Shown in pieces: positions 24,198 through 32,434 of a DNA stretch of 50,411 nucleotides. Position 1 is the stretch's first letter, and the number at the start of each line of letters is the position of its first letter. Below the pieces are notes generated by a model. It ran no database searches. It was not told where the DNA came from and saw only the letters and a list, made by a program, of their open reading frames with translations. Source of the DNA: Planctomycetota bacterium (GTDB lineage Bacteria > Planctomycetota > Phycisphaerae > Sedimentisphaerales > Anaerohalosphaeraceae); contig JAKPDO010000011.1 in assembly GCA_029552545.1 (NCBI GenBank), positions 1 through 50,411 of the forward strand, given 5' to 3'. The position numbers were made by a program, and so were the translations under genes.

Positions 24198-27146
24198 TTA
24201 AAGACTTCTCAGCCGACAGGGCTGACTTTCCAACAATTCGAGGGTCCAGGTTTCTTCGGTTTGGGAGGAGGTTTTCAGGCGGCCTTCGAGGGAACAGTTG
24301 TCTGTGCCGAGGATGCTCCGCAGAAACGATTTTTTCAAAGACAGCTGGGCATCCGCCGTGGACAGGATGCAAAGCTCTTTGTCCTTCCAGTAGAGCATCA
24401 GATTGGCGGCCTGTGAAGCACGGAACCGGATGTGGTCGTTTTGGAAGGTTTTGACACCGGCAAAGAGGGCATGCGGGGCCTGATACAGCCAGCCGCAGCC
24501 GGTCTGAAGGGCGGAATCGGGCCGCAGTTCCAGCTTCCCTTTTTCAGACGGATAAAGGTCCAGATAATCCCGGAATGTCCGCAGGGCGCCGACGATGGGC
24601 TTGGGATATCCGGTTTCGGTTCCATCGTAGTAGTACATCCCAAAGCCCGCTTCATAGGCCTGTTTGGTTTTGCTGACCCAGGGGGCGGAGTAATCAATCA
24701 GGGCAATCGGCCAGTCGGACTCCATCCAGGACATGGCTCCGTCAAACCCGTTGGCCCATGCATAAAGGGAAATCATCAGTTCCCCAACCGCCGCATTATA
24801 GATGTCGAGCGTGGAGCCGTCCGGCAGGCGTGTGCCGCAGCTGTATCCGAATTCGCCCAGCGTGATGGGTTTGTCGGGCCAGATTTCACGGAGGCGGTCA
24901 AAGGTCGTGACGGCTTTCCGGAGGTCTTCGAAAGAGGTCGGCGGCTGGTAGAGATGATGGTTGACAAAATCCAGCCGGCTGTTGGCAGGCAGGGCGGTCA
25001 GGAGACTGTTGTAGCCGACGGTAATAAAAGCCGACGGATGACTGGAGCGGAGGGCGGGGATGTGAAGGTTCAGCCAGTCGGCAAAGGTCTGGTTGACGGC
25101 CTCAAAGAAGGGGGCCATCTCTCCGGTCAGGGGCAGTGTCGTGTTCCAGCCGTACAGAGACGAGTAATCCCGCGGATGGATATACCGGGCACTCCATCGT
25201 GCCAGGATGTTGTAGGCGGCCAGAAGGGCCCTGCGTTCCTCCCGGGACGCCCATTCACTCACAGGCGGCCAGTCGCTGCCGTGCAGGGCGCGGACATCGA
25301 CCCATTCTTTCTCATAAAGACCTTTGTCAGCGTATCGGTTGTACGGGTCATGCTGAATGACGGCGCTGGGATGTCCTGCAATTCGGACGGCGCCGACCGT
25401 GGTAATGTAGGGTTCGTTCTGCAGGTCGTAGCCGATAACGGCCGGTTCATCTGAGACAAGGCGGGCCAGGTCTGTAAACAGCTGCGTCAGATCTTCTCCC
25501 TTTTCTTTGGGGTGGGCGGTCGGGTGCAGGAGCAGATAGAGGCCGTATTGGTTCGCCAGATGCAGAATGCTGTCCATTTTGCTTTTGTCGGCGTTGAGGC
25601 CTTCAATCCAGAGCCGCAGGCAGTTGATGCCGGCCTCGCGGGCCTTGCGAAAATCGGTTTCCCACTTGTCATAAAAGAAGTTGTCAGAGACGTGGGAGGT
25701 CTTGCAGTCGAACGAGCCGATGTAATTGACGCCGAGCATAAAGAACGGTTTTCCGTCGGCGTCGATGAAGTGTTTCCCGTCCGAACTGAGGCGGATGGGC
25801 TTTAAGCGGCTTTGGGGCCGGGGCATACGCTTTTCTTTGGCCTGCTTTTCAGCCTCGGCCAGCTGCCGGAGCCGATTCGGCTGCCGGATTTTTTGCAGCA
25901 TTTGGAGCAGGCAGTCCTTGTACAGGTTGGTTTGATAGAAATCCGGCGTCTGGACGCCGAACAGGAGCCATTGGCCGCCTTTGTAGGGACCTTCGTAATG
26001 CTCAAGAACGCCGGCGGCGAATCCTCGGGAGCGGTCCCAGGAATCAAAGACCTGCAGGATTCCGGTGTACTTGGATTCGTTGATGTACGGAAATCCGATG
26101 GCGGAGGTGCCTTTTAAGGCCATTTTGGTTTGGGCGGGACCTTCGAAAAAGGACTGATTGGGAGCGGGCCGAACAGAAACAGCATCGTCGTATTGATGAA
26201 ACGGCTGAGCGGAAAAGATTGGCAGAATCTTTTCGAAGAGGGGTTTGCCGAAGCCGTCCGGCAGGTCAATTCTCGCCGTTCCGGCCTGTGCCAGGCAGAT
26301 TTGATAATCGGCGGGCGGATGCGGAGAATAATCGTAGGACATGCCGAACTGAAGCCAGGCGGCCTTTTCGAGGCAAAGTCCGTCTCCGCGTCCGCCTCGT
26401 CCGGGCGGTGAGCCGTCCGGCAGGAACTGGAAACCGGCCGGCAGAAGGACAATTTCCTGCCATTGATGGGGGCAGTCAGCGACGGCCACCCAGCGGCTGC
26501 CGTCCTGCTCTCGAATTTCGACGACAAGTTGACGAAGGTTGTCGGAGCCCCTGACTTTCAGCCAGAGGGCGTTGTGGCCTTTTTTGCTTTGGAAGGGGCC
26601 GCGGAAGGTGTCCCAGCGGGAGAATTGACGGATGGCTGCTTCAAAACACGTCAGGCCGCCTTCCTCCTTTTTCTGCAGGTTGCTGGGGGAGCTTGGGTTG
26701 TCGCAGTCCCGAATCCAGCGGGCGGGGTCTTCTTTCGCAAAATCGACGGACAGATTTCGGTCTGCGGTATCGGCCGCCAGCTGCGGCAGGAGTTCCTCCG
26801 GGGAATACCATTGGTTACGATGCAGAAAGACAGGGATTTCAAAAGCCGGTCCGTTCAGGATCAGGTCGCCGCCGTCTTTCATATATTGCTGAAGGGCTTG
26901 GCGGGCCTGATAGGGAAATCGACGGGGCTGGGCAAACAGCAGGCAGGAGAAACGCTCCGCAGTGACTTTGCCCTCGAGAAAATCATTCCAGGTCAGGGTT
27001 GTGAGCGGATAGCCGGCCTGGCGAAGAGCCTGCTCGGCGGCAGGGCTTTCCCCGATGAGGCCGATGGAATAGGACTGCTCATTGTCTCCTTTGCAAAAAC
27101 CGACGGCAAAAAAACCCAAGAGTACGACATTGGCAAACAATTTCAT
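24198..27146 (-). CDS. Large secreted clan GH-A glycoside hydrolase (GH5-like) with an N-terminal accessory region
   Basis: This 982-residue protein has a signal peptide (about 1-19). Residues about 25-110 resemble a glutamine-amidotransferase-like or DUF4350-like fold (IGLIGESPAAEQALRQAGY, YMKDGGDLILNGPAF). About 130-290 may be a beta-sandwich sugar-binding region. The catalytic (beta/alpha)8 barrel starts near residue 485 (HFIDADGKPFFMLGVNY). The predicted acid/base is E578 in DLQNEPYI and the predicted nucleophile E765 in ITLGEFGYS. The two Glu are farther apart than usual for GH5, so a long insertion lies between them. A beta-rich C-terminal domain follows. The start overlaps the symporter stop as ATGA. 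The neighbouring GH130 gene suggests a beta-mannan or manno-oligosaccharide substrate, which is inference. Confidence 0.8.
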   Translation of the reverse strand: MKLFANVVLLGFFAVGFCKGDNEQSYSIGLIGESPAAEQALRQAGYPLTTLTWNDFLEGKVTAERFSCLLFAQPRRFPYQARQALQQYMKDGGDLILNGPAFEIPVFLHRNQWYSPEELLPQLAADTADRNLSVDFAKEDPARWIRDCDNPSSPSNLQKKEEGGLTCFEAAIRQFSRWDTFRGPFQSKKGHNALWLKVRGSDNLRQLVVEIREQDGSRWVAVADCPHQWQEIVLLPAGFQFLPDGSPPGRGGRGDGLCLEKAAWLQFGMSYDYSPHPPADYQICLAQAGTARIDLPDGFGKPLFEKILPIFSAQPFHQYDDAVSVRPAPNQSFFEGPAQTKMALKGTSAIGFPYINESKYTGILQVFDSWDRSRGFAAGVLEHYEGPYKGGQWLLFGVQTPDFYQTNLYKDCLLQMLQKIRQPNRLRQLAEAEKQAKEKRMPRPQSRLKPIRLSSDGKHFIDADGKPFFMLGVNYIGSFDCKTSHVSDNFFYDKWETDFRKAREAGINCLRLWIEGLNADKSKMDSILHLANQYGLYLLLHPTAHPKEKGEDLTQLFTDLARLVSDEPAVIGYDLQNEPYITTVGAVRIAGHPSAVIQHDPYNRYADKGLYEKEWVDVRALHGSDWPPVSEWASREERRALLAAYNILARWSARYIHPRDYSSLYGWNTTLPLTGEMAPFFEAVNQTFADWLNLHIPALRSSHPSAFITVGYNSLLTALPANSRLDFVNHHLYQPPTSFEDLRKAVTTFDRLREIWPDKPITLGEFGYSCGTRLPDGSTLDIYNAAVGELMISLYAWANGFDGAMSWMESDWPIALIDYSAPWVSKTKQAYEAGFGMYYYDGTETGYPKPIVGALRTFRDYLDLYPSEKGKLELRPDSALQTGCGWLYQAPHALFAGVKTFQNDHIRFRASQAANLMLYWKDKELCILSTADAQLSLKKSFLRSILGTDNCSLEGRLKTSSQTEETWTLELLESQPCRLRSL

Positions 27147-29119
27147 TTTTGTTCCTCCAGAAGCGTAATCCGATCGGGCAGCCCGCTGTCGTTTTTATAC
27201 CAGAAACAGAAGATTCCTGCGATTCCGATTAGAAACAAAAGTGTTGTGATGGTGAAGGCCTTGTAGGTGCCGAGCATCAGCTGCATCGGCATCAGATACA
27301 TACAGACCATCCAGATGAAGATGAAGGGCAGCGAGAGCAGGTCGTTTTTGTGCTCCTGCCAAAGCCGTCTGCGGGTTTCCGGGTCAAGGCGTTTGACAAA
27401 GGGCCCCCAAAGTCCGAAGGGTTTGGTTGTGCAGTAGAAATTCTCGAGTGTTTTTTTGTCGGCGGGACCGGCAACATACGTCCCCCACACGGTGAAGACC
27501 AAAGAAGCCAGAGTCAGAACAATAAATTGTGTCTGTTCCGTCCAGTCGGGCCAGTAGATGCGCTGGATGACGGCGGCGGCCATTCCCCCGAAGGTGCCGA
27601 TGGCAAAGCCGGCGCCGTTGAACCGCCACCAATAGAGCCGCAGCACGCTCGGAATCGCCAACCCGGACAGCAGGCCCATGGTAATCCAGCCCCAAATGTC
27701 ATTGATGCTTTTGGCGTAGTAGCCCATAAGAAAGCCGACGGCCACCATCAGAACAGTAAAGATATAGCTGGACCAGAGCAGTTCCCGGGTTTGAGCTTTG
27801 GGACGCAGGTAAGCCTGGTAAATATCGCGGGTAAAGAGGGCGGCGGCCATGTTGACCGTAGAGTCAAAGGTGGACATCGTGGCGGCCAGAAGACTGACCA
27901 GAATCAACCCCTTCAGGCCCGCGGGAATCATATAGAGCAGGGCAGCGGGCAGGATTTTTTCGGCCAGCACGGTCCCTTCATAACTCACATAAGGCAGGTG
28001 AACGGCCCAGTCTTTGCCGAGGACGGATTCGAGAGTTTTGGCCAGTTCGGGATAAGCCGCCGGGGAGTTGGCGATTGTTGAAAGCATATCCGACCACTGG
28101 GCTTTGGAAAGGTTGGGCAGGGCTCGATGAATTTGCTCTGCGGCGGCGGCAAACAGGTCGGGTGAGGGGAACATTTCTTTAATCAGATAAATCCCGAGGA
28201 CCGCATAGCCCATCATCATCGGCCAGCGGAGGGTCAGCAGAGCAGACCAGAGGCAGGCGATTTTTCCGCATTCTTTGTCGCTGCGGGCGGCGAAGTACTG
28301 AGGAGTATTGCCCGTGCCCAGCCCGACAATAATGTTACGCAAAATCAGAAAGATGGTAAACATCATCAGGCATTCATACATTTCATATCCGGGGGGCATA
28401 AAAGTCTTCCATTGCGGAAAAGAGGTCATCCAGTCAGCGCTGCCGGTGACTTCCTGTGCCAGCCGGGAGAGTTCTTCGGGGCTGCCGATTTTTCCGACGG
28501 CGACAACAATCACCAGAACGGCCCCTAAGAAAATGAGGAACGCCTGAAGGATATCGCTGTACACCACCCCGTAAAAACCGGAGGTGACGGTGTACATTGT
28601 GGTAACGGCAACCAGAATCAGCGAGGCGGCGGCGGGCGACAGCTGCGGGATAAAGGTGGACACAAAGAGGCCGGACCCCTTGACCAGATAGGCAAGCATT
28701 CCGATGGTAAAGACGATTCCGGCGACGGCGGAGAGGATTCGGGCCGCATGCCCGCCCCAGTCTGTTCCGAAGCGGTAGGCCTGCCATTCGGCCCCGGTCA
28801 TGCAGCTGCTTCGGCGATGCCATTTGCCGGTCCAGGCCATTACAAAGACCAGTCCGAGGGGCACGCCGCCGCGGAACTCGAGAAAAAGCCCTCGCGGTCC
28901 CAGCAGAAACAAAAGGGAGGTAATCAGCATCGTGCCGGTCATATCCAGCGACCAGCCCATGCCGGAGATGCCGATGGCCCACCAGGGCAGGGATTTGCCG
29001 GCCAAAAAGTACTCTTCCATCGAGCCGGAAGCGCGTTTCTGCAGGAAGAAGCCCAGGCCGATCAGTGCCAGAAAATACAGGACAATCAGGATATAGTCGA
29101 GGGTTGTCAAGTACTGCAT
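27143..29119 (-). CDS. Sodium/solute symporter (SSS family)
   Basis: The 658-residue protein is very hydrophobic, with about 13-14 transmembrane helices. The N-terminus (YILIVLYFLALIGLGFFLQKRA, seen as YILIVLYFLALIGLGFF, then SMEEYFLAGKSLPWWAIG) is the classical start of SSS/SGLT proteins. Other hallmarks are GMGWSLDMTGT, TSGFYGVVYSDILQAFLI, GLILVSLLAATMSTFDSTVNMAA and TRDIYQAYL. These proteins bring in sugars, or other small solutes, with sodium. It is longer than the usual 480-550 residues because of a C-terminal extension with two further helices. It follows the serine hydrolase gene by 40 bases and overlaps the GH-A gene by four, so it is the probable importer for the glycan that this operon breaks down. 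Confidence 0.9.
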   Translation of the reverse strand: MQYLTTLDYILIVLYFLALIGLGFFLQKRASGSMEEYFLAGKSLPWWAIGISGMGWSLDMTGTMLITSLLFLLGPRGLFLEFRGGVPLGLVFVMAWTGKWHRRSSCMTGAEWQAYRFGTDWGGHAARILSAVAGIVFTIGMLAYLVKGSGLFVSTFIPQLSPAAASLILVAVTTMYTVTSGFYGVVYSDILQAFLIFLGAVLVIVVAVGKIGSPEELSRLAQEVTGSADWMTSFPQWKTFMPPGYEMYECLMMFTIFLILRNIIVGLGTGNTPQYFAARSDKECGKIACLWSALLTLRWPMMMGYAVLGIYLIKEMFPSPDLFAAAAEQIHRALPNLSKAQWSDMLSTIANSPAAYPELAKTLESVLGKDWAVHLPYVSYEGTVLAEKILPAALLYMIPAGLKGLILVSLLAATMSTFDSTVNMAAALFTRDIYQAYLRPKAQTRELLWSSYIFTVLMVAVGFLMGYYAKSINDIWGWITMGLLSGLAIPSVLRLYWWRFNGAGFAIGTFGGMAAAVIQRIYWPDWTEQTQFIVLTLASLVFTVWGTYVAGPADKKTLENFYCTTKPFGLWGPFVKRLDPETRRRLWQEHKNDLLSLPFIFIWMVCMYLMPMQLMLGTYKAFTITTLLFLIGIAGIFCFWYKNDSGLPDRITLLEEQK

Positions 29120-29159
29120 AGGATACTCCTCATCCGTTCTCGCTGTTTTGCTTGAGGGG

Positions 29160-30962
29160 TTATCGATTCATGGTTTGGTCGATTGTCTTGAGAAACTCCG
29201 TCAGATATTTGTCGTAATGCGGGCCGGCCTGGTTTCGCGTCTGGACGATAATCAAACGGTTTTCGAGGTCCACGCGAAAGACGGCGGAAGAGGCGGCTCC
29301 ATGGCCGACAACACGGGAGCTGAACAGATAGGGACGGCCGGTTTTATCGGCATCCGGGTTTTCTGCAGGCATCCAGGTCATCCCAATCCCCCAGTCTTTC
29401 TGGACAGCCGGATAATACGTATTTAAAGGACAGGGCAAAAACCGCTGGAGGGTTTTTGCGGAGAAGAACCGTCTGCCGCCGCAGACGCCGCCGTTGAGGA
29501 TGAGCTGGCCGATGCGGGCGATGTCCATCGGGGTGCTGGTGGAGCAGGTGGCCATATCATCAAGGACGGTATGGCTCATTCCGAGGGGCTCAAAAAGCTG
29601 TTCGTGCATCAGGCGAAAAGCACTTTTGCCGGCAATCATCTCCATTGCTTTGCCGGCCAGGTCATAGCCCATTCCATTGTACTCATGCACTTGCCCGACA
29701 GGCAGCTGCGGGGCGGCCAGGGCCAGAGCATTTTCAAGCCAGGGATTGTGCATCCCGCCGAATTCATAATGGCCGCTCAGGCCGGTTGTATGGGTAAAAC
29801 AGTGCCGGAATGTGACGGCTTTGGGGCCTTCGACAGGCCAGTCCGGCAGAAAAACACCAACGGGTTGGTCAATGTCGGCCAATCCCTGCTCGACAAACTG
29901 AGCGAAAAGCATTCCGCTCATCAATTTTGTGATAGAAGCCATGAACATCGGGGTATCCACGGTCATGGGGGTGCCGTCCGGCAGGGAACCGAAGGCCTCA
30001 TGAAAGAAGATGACTCCGTTTCGGGCCAGCAGGACGGCAAAAGGCTCGCGGCTTTCTTCGTACCATTTTTGACAGAGCTGACGGATTTGCTGGGGGGCGT
30101 CCGGGCTGAAACCGGCTTCCTGCGGGGAGCCGGGCCGAAGCTCAACCGACGGTTCCTGAGTCGGCGGCGGGGGCAGCAGTTTCCGGGCCGGCTCGGAAAG
30201 GTTGAGGATTTTTCGCTTCAATTGCAGGTGGAGTTCATCGTTGGCGATTTCAGGTGTGCGGGCTTTGGGGGGCAGATAATCAAATCGCTCCGGTTCGGAG
30301 AGAAAACCCAAAAGAACAGGACCGTAAGGGTCGGATTCGAGGAATTCTACAAAGGCCTTTCCGGCCCAGGCGGCAAGGAGCGTCTGGTTGGCCTCCCAGG
30401 CGGAGCGGGACAGCCCCAGATTCTCCAAGAAATCGACTTGAGCATGAGGTTTTCCGTGCCAGGGGTGCCACCAGGGACGGGAACGATTATAAAGGACAAA
30501 ACGGGTGTCATTTCTCCAGGGATGCGAATTGGGGGGGATTGCATAAAACGTGGCTGAACGTCGGATAAGGCGTCCGTCCGGCAGTTTCAGTTCGGCAAAG
30601 GCCAGATAACGGCCGGATTTTTGGCAGGAAACCGTTTCATTCAAGGCACTGTCAAACCAGCGGACGGAAGGTTTTTCTGAGCCGGTCAATTTCCGGACTA
30701 AATAGCTGTCAGACCACTTAAGGGCCGGGAATGAACCGCCGGCTTCAAAAAGATAGCCCCATTTGCTTTCCGGGACTAAAGCCAGATTTTGAAGGGACCG
30801 AATTACCTCGGAATCAAGATTAGCGATGTTTTGAGTACGGGTTGCAGAAAGCGACTCGCTCTGTTTTTGAGCAAAAAAAACATAACAATCTGTATAAAAA
30901 AGACTTACAAAAGCAATAAGGCTGAAAAACCTGGGTCGGCGTTTCCCGCAAGCATCTGTCAT
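29160..30962 (-). CDS. Serine hydrolase of the beta-lactamase / esterase family with an unknown N-terminal region
   Basis: The 600-residue protein has an N-terminal hydrophobic segment (FFSLIAFVSLFYTDCYVFF), a signal or anchor. Residues about 30-290 match nothing I recognise. Residues about 300-595 are a class C beta-lactamase-like domain: SITK gives the nucleophile S343 and K346, HEYNGMGYDLAGKAME supplies the second-motif Tyr, and HGAASS takes the place of the third motif. Such enzymes include esterases, D-amino-acid peptidases and carbohydrate deacylases. As the first gene of a glycan operon, it may remove acyl groups from the substrate. The motif usually read Y-x-N is YNG here, a mild departure. 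I chose the ATG at 30962, 8 bases after AAAGG, over a TTG at 30968. Confidence 0.8.
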   Translation of the reverse strand: MTDACGKRRPRFFSLIAFVSLFYTDCYVFFAQKQSESLSATRTQNIANLDSEVIRSLQNLALVPESKWGYLFEAGGSFPALKWSDSYLVRKLTGSEKPSVRWFDSALNETVSCQKSGRYLAFAELKLPDGRLIRRSATFYAIPPNSHPWRNDTRFVLYNRSRPWWHPWHGKPHAQVDFLENLGLSRSAWEANQTLLAAWAGKAFVEFLESDPYGPVLLGFLSEPERFDYLPPKARTPEIANDELHLQLKRKILNLSEPARKLLPPPPTQEPSVELRPGSPQEAGFSPDAPQQIRQLCQKWYEESREPFAVLLARNGVIFFHEAFGSLPDGTPMTVDTPMFMASITKLMSGMLFAQFVEQGLADIDQPVGVFLPDWPVEGPKAVTFRHCFTHTTGLSGHYEFGGMHNPWLENALALAAPQLPVGQVHEYNGMGYDLAGKAMEMIAGKSAFRLMHEQLFEPLGMSHTVLDDMATCSTSTPMDIARIGQLILNGGVCGGRRFFSAKTLQRFLPCPLNTYYPAVQKDWGIGMTWMPAENPDADKTGRPYLFSSRVVGHGAASSAVFRVDLENRLIIVQTRNQAGPHYDKYLTEFLKTIDQTMNR

Positions 30963-30991
30963 GTACAAAACCTTTCATTCTTTAAAAGAAG

Positions 30992-31003
30992 TAAAGTACT
31001 TTA
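30992..31003. promoter_or_regulatory. Candidate LacI-family operator O1, TAAAGTACTTTA
   Basis: A perfect palindrome with TA at its centre. It sits 7 bases downstream of the minus-strand -10 (31016-31011), over the predicted transcription start of the serine hydrolase-symporter-GH-A-GH130 operon. This is a classic repressor position. Confidence 0.65.
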
Positions 31004-31010
31004 TCAGGTC

Positions 31011-31016
31011 ATTATA
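31011..31016 (-). promoter_or_regulatory. Candidate -10 element of the glycan operon
   Basis: The minus strand reads TATAAT. No good -35 is found at 16-18 bases, so the promoter may be weak or need an activator. The leader to the start codon is about 40 bases. Confidence 0.5.
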
Positions 31017-31169
31017 GGCGTTTTTTATCAAAAGAAAAGAGTTTTTTGGAATCTTTTTTGAAGAAATCGCAAAAAACTGAGGAACTCGACAAAAAACAAG
31101 AGAAGGACAAAAAATCTTGTAAAATATTAATATATATTGATTTATGATTTTTCATCTTTCAGGTTTCAG

Positions 31170-31181
31170 TAAAGTATTTTA
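31170..31181. promoter_or_regulatory. Candidate auxiliary operator O2, TAAAGTATTTTA
   Basis: The same palindrome with one change (C to T in the right half). It lies between the two perfect copies, 178 bases from O1 and 128 bases from O3, measured start to start. Confidence 0.5.
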
Positions 31182-31273
31182 TTATCGGAGCCGGACGGAA
31201 AAATTTGTAAATGCTTTTTTCTCAACGAATTGCATTTGATTTCTTGAAAATTTTTAAAAAATGCAAAAAATTA

Positions 31274-31303
31274 TTGACAAATATCTTATTTTGATGATAA
31301 AGT
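31274..31303 (+). promoter_or_regulatory. Promoter of the LacI-family gene
   Basis: TTGACA (31274-31279) is a full -35 match. An 18-base spacer leads to TAAAGT (31298-31303), a 4 of 6 match to TATAAT. This -10 is part of operator O3, which predicts autorepression. Confidence 0.55.
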
Positions 31304-31309
31304 ACTTTA
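31298..31309. promoter_or_regulatory. Candidate LacI-family operator O3, TAAAGTACTTTA
   Basis: A second perfect copy of the palindrome. It overlaps the -10 of the regulator's own promoter and lies 31 bases before its start codon. Confidence 0.65.
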
Positions 31310-31340
31310 GTAGATTTTGAGTTTTTTGAAGGGAAAAGGA

Positions 31341-32390
31341 ATGAAGAAACCATCCATGCCGCAACTGAAAGACATCGCATCTGCCGCCGGCGTATCTATG
31401 GCAACTGCATCCATCATCCTTCGAAACGGAAACGGGCGTTTTGCGGAGGAGACCCGACAGCGGGTTCTGGAGGTAGCCAAGCGGCTCGGCTGGCGGCAGA
31501 ACCTGCTGGTGCAAAGCATTCAGACCGGCAAGACCCGCACGATTGGTGTCTTAATCCCGCCCTTTGACTCGTACTGGACAAATGTCCTGACCGGAATCCA
31601 TCAGGTGCTGACCGAAGCGGATTATATGCCGATTACCCTGTGGGTTGGAGATGGAGAACGGTTTGCGGATGACGGGCAGGGGCTTGAACAGATTCACAAG
31701 CTGGTGGACCGCCGTGTAGAAGGGATACTGGTCTGGCCGGACTTTGCGGCTTCTTATAAGGATTATTTCCGCGAACTAATTGAGCGGGGCATCCCGCTGG
31801 TGGTGGTGGACCATGCTTTGGAGGACTGCCGGCTGGCCGATTCGGTGCAGACGGATGAAGAGCTGGGCGGCCGGCTGGTGGCCGAGCATCTGCTGAATCT
31901 GGGACACAGGAATATCGGTTGTCTTACGGAATTTGAGAAGGATGCCCGAAGCTGGCAGCTCCGTCGGCAGCGGTATTTTGAATTTGCATTGCGGACAATG
32001 GCTCCCGATGTGCAGTATCGGGTGTGGCACCTGAAAGAGGAAGGAGGCAATGCGATTCAGCTGGCCAAGGAGATATTGCAGATGAAGGACCGTCCGACGG
32101 CGATTTTTGCCGAGACGGACCATTTGGCCTATGATTTGTATCTGGCAGCGGCGGATTTGGGGGTTCGCATTCCCGAAGACCTGTCGGTGGTCGGCTTTTC
32201 CGATTTGGACTTTTCCCGTCAGATGCGTCCTCCGCTGACGACAGTTCGTCAGAACGGCATTGAGGTGGGCAAGTGCGCCGGCCGGGCCATTGTCCAGCGT
32301 GTTGAAAAAGAAGTAACAGGACCGGCGGCGACCATTCGAGTCAGCTGCGAATTAATCGTTCGGAATTCTACGGCAAAACCTTCTTGTTAG
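31341..32390 (+). CDS. LacI-family transcriptional regulator
   Basis: The 349-residue repressor has an N-terminal helix-turn-helix (about 6-27: PQLKDIASAAGVSMATASII). A hinge helix follows (RQNLLVQSIQTGKT), then a periplasmic-binding-protein-like sensor domain (about 62-340: TIGVLIPPFDSYWTNVLTGI, VVVDHALEDCRLADSVQTDE, VVGFSDLDFSRQMRPPLTTV). In most family members the hinge reads PNxxARxL, with the Leu wedged into the operator centre; here it is QNLLVQSI. The start at 31341 follows GAAGGGAAAAGGA; an in-frame TTG at 31317 has no site. It is divergent from the glycan operon and heads a plus-strand run of secreted-protein genes. It probably senses an oligosaccharide from the same glycan. Confidence 0.92.
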   Translation: MKKPSMPQLKDIASAAGVSMATASIILRNGNGRFAEETRQRVLEVAKRLGWRQNLLVQSIQTGKTRTIGVLIPPFDSYWTNVLTGIHQVLTEADYMPITLWVGDGERFADDGQGLEQIHKLVDRRVEGILVWPDFAASYKDYFRELIERGIPLVVVDHALEDCRLADSVQTDEELGGRLVAEHLLNLGHRNIGCLTEFEKDARSWQLRRQRYFEFALRTMAPDVQYRVWHLKEEGGNAIQLAKEILQMKDRPTAIFAETDHLAYDLYLAAADLGVRIPEDLSVVGFSDLDFSRQMRPPLTTVRQNGIEVGKCAGRAIVQRVEKEVTGPAATIRVSCELIVRNSTAKPSC

Positions 32391-32434
32391 GTGAAAAAAT
32401 GCTTTTTGTTGATCGGCAGGAAAGGAGAATGATG

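Larger units (their letters stand above)
30963..31340. promoter_or_regulatory. Divergent regulatory region between the glycan operon and the LacI-family gene
   Basis: This 378-base AT-rich region carries no gene. It contains three copies of one 12-base palindrome (30992-31003, 31170-31181, 31298-31309), a perfect -10 for the minus-strand operon (31016-31011) and a TTGACA promoter for the LacI-family gene (31274-31303). Long runs of A or T between the sites would favour DNA bending. The layout suggests repression of both directions with possible looping. Confidence 0.65.

Noticed and set aside
24432..25454. A 340-codon plus-strand frame opposite the GH-A gene
   Set aside because: Antisense shadow; the minus strand has clear catalytic motifs, signal peptide and operon spacing.
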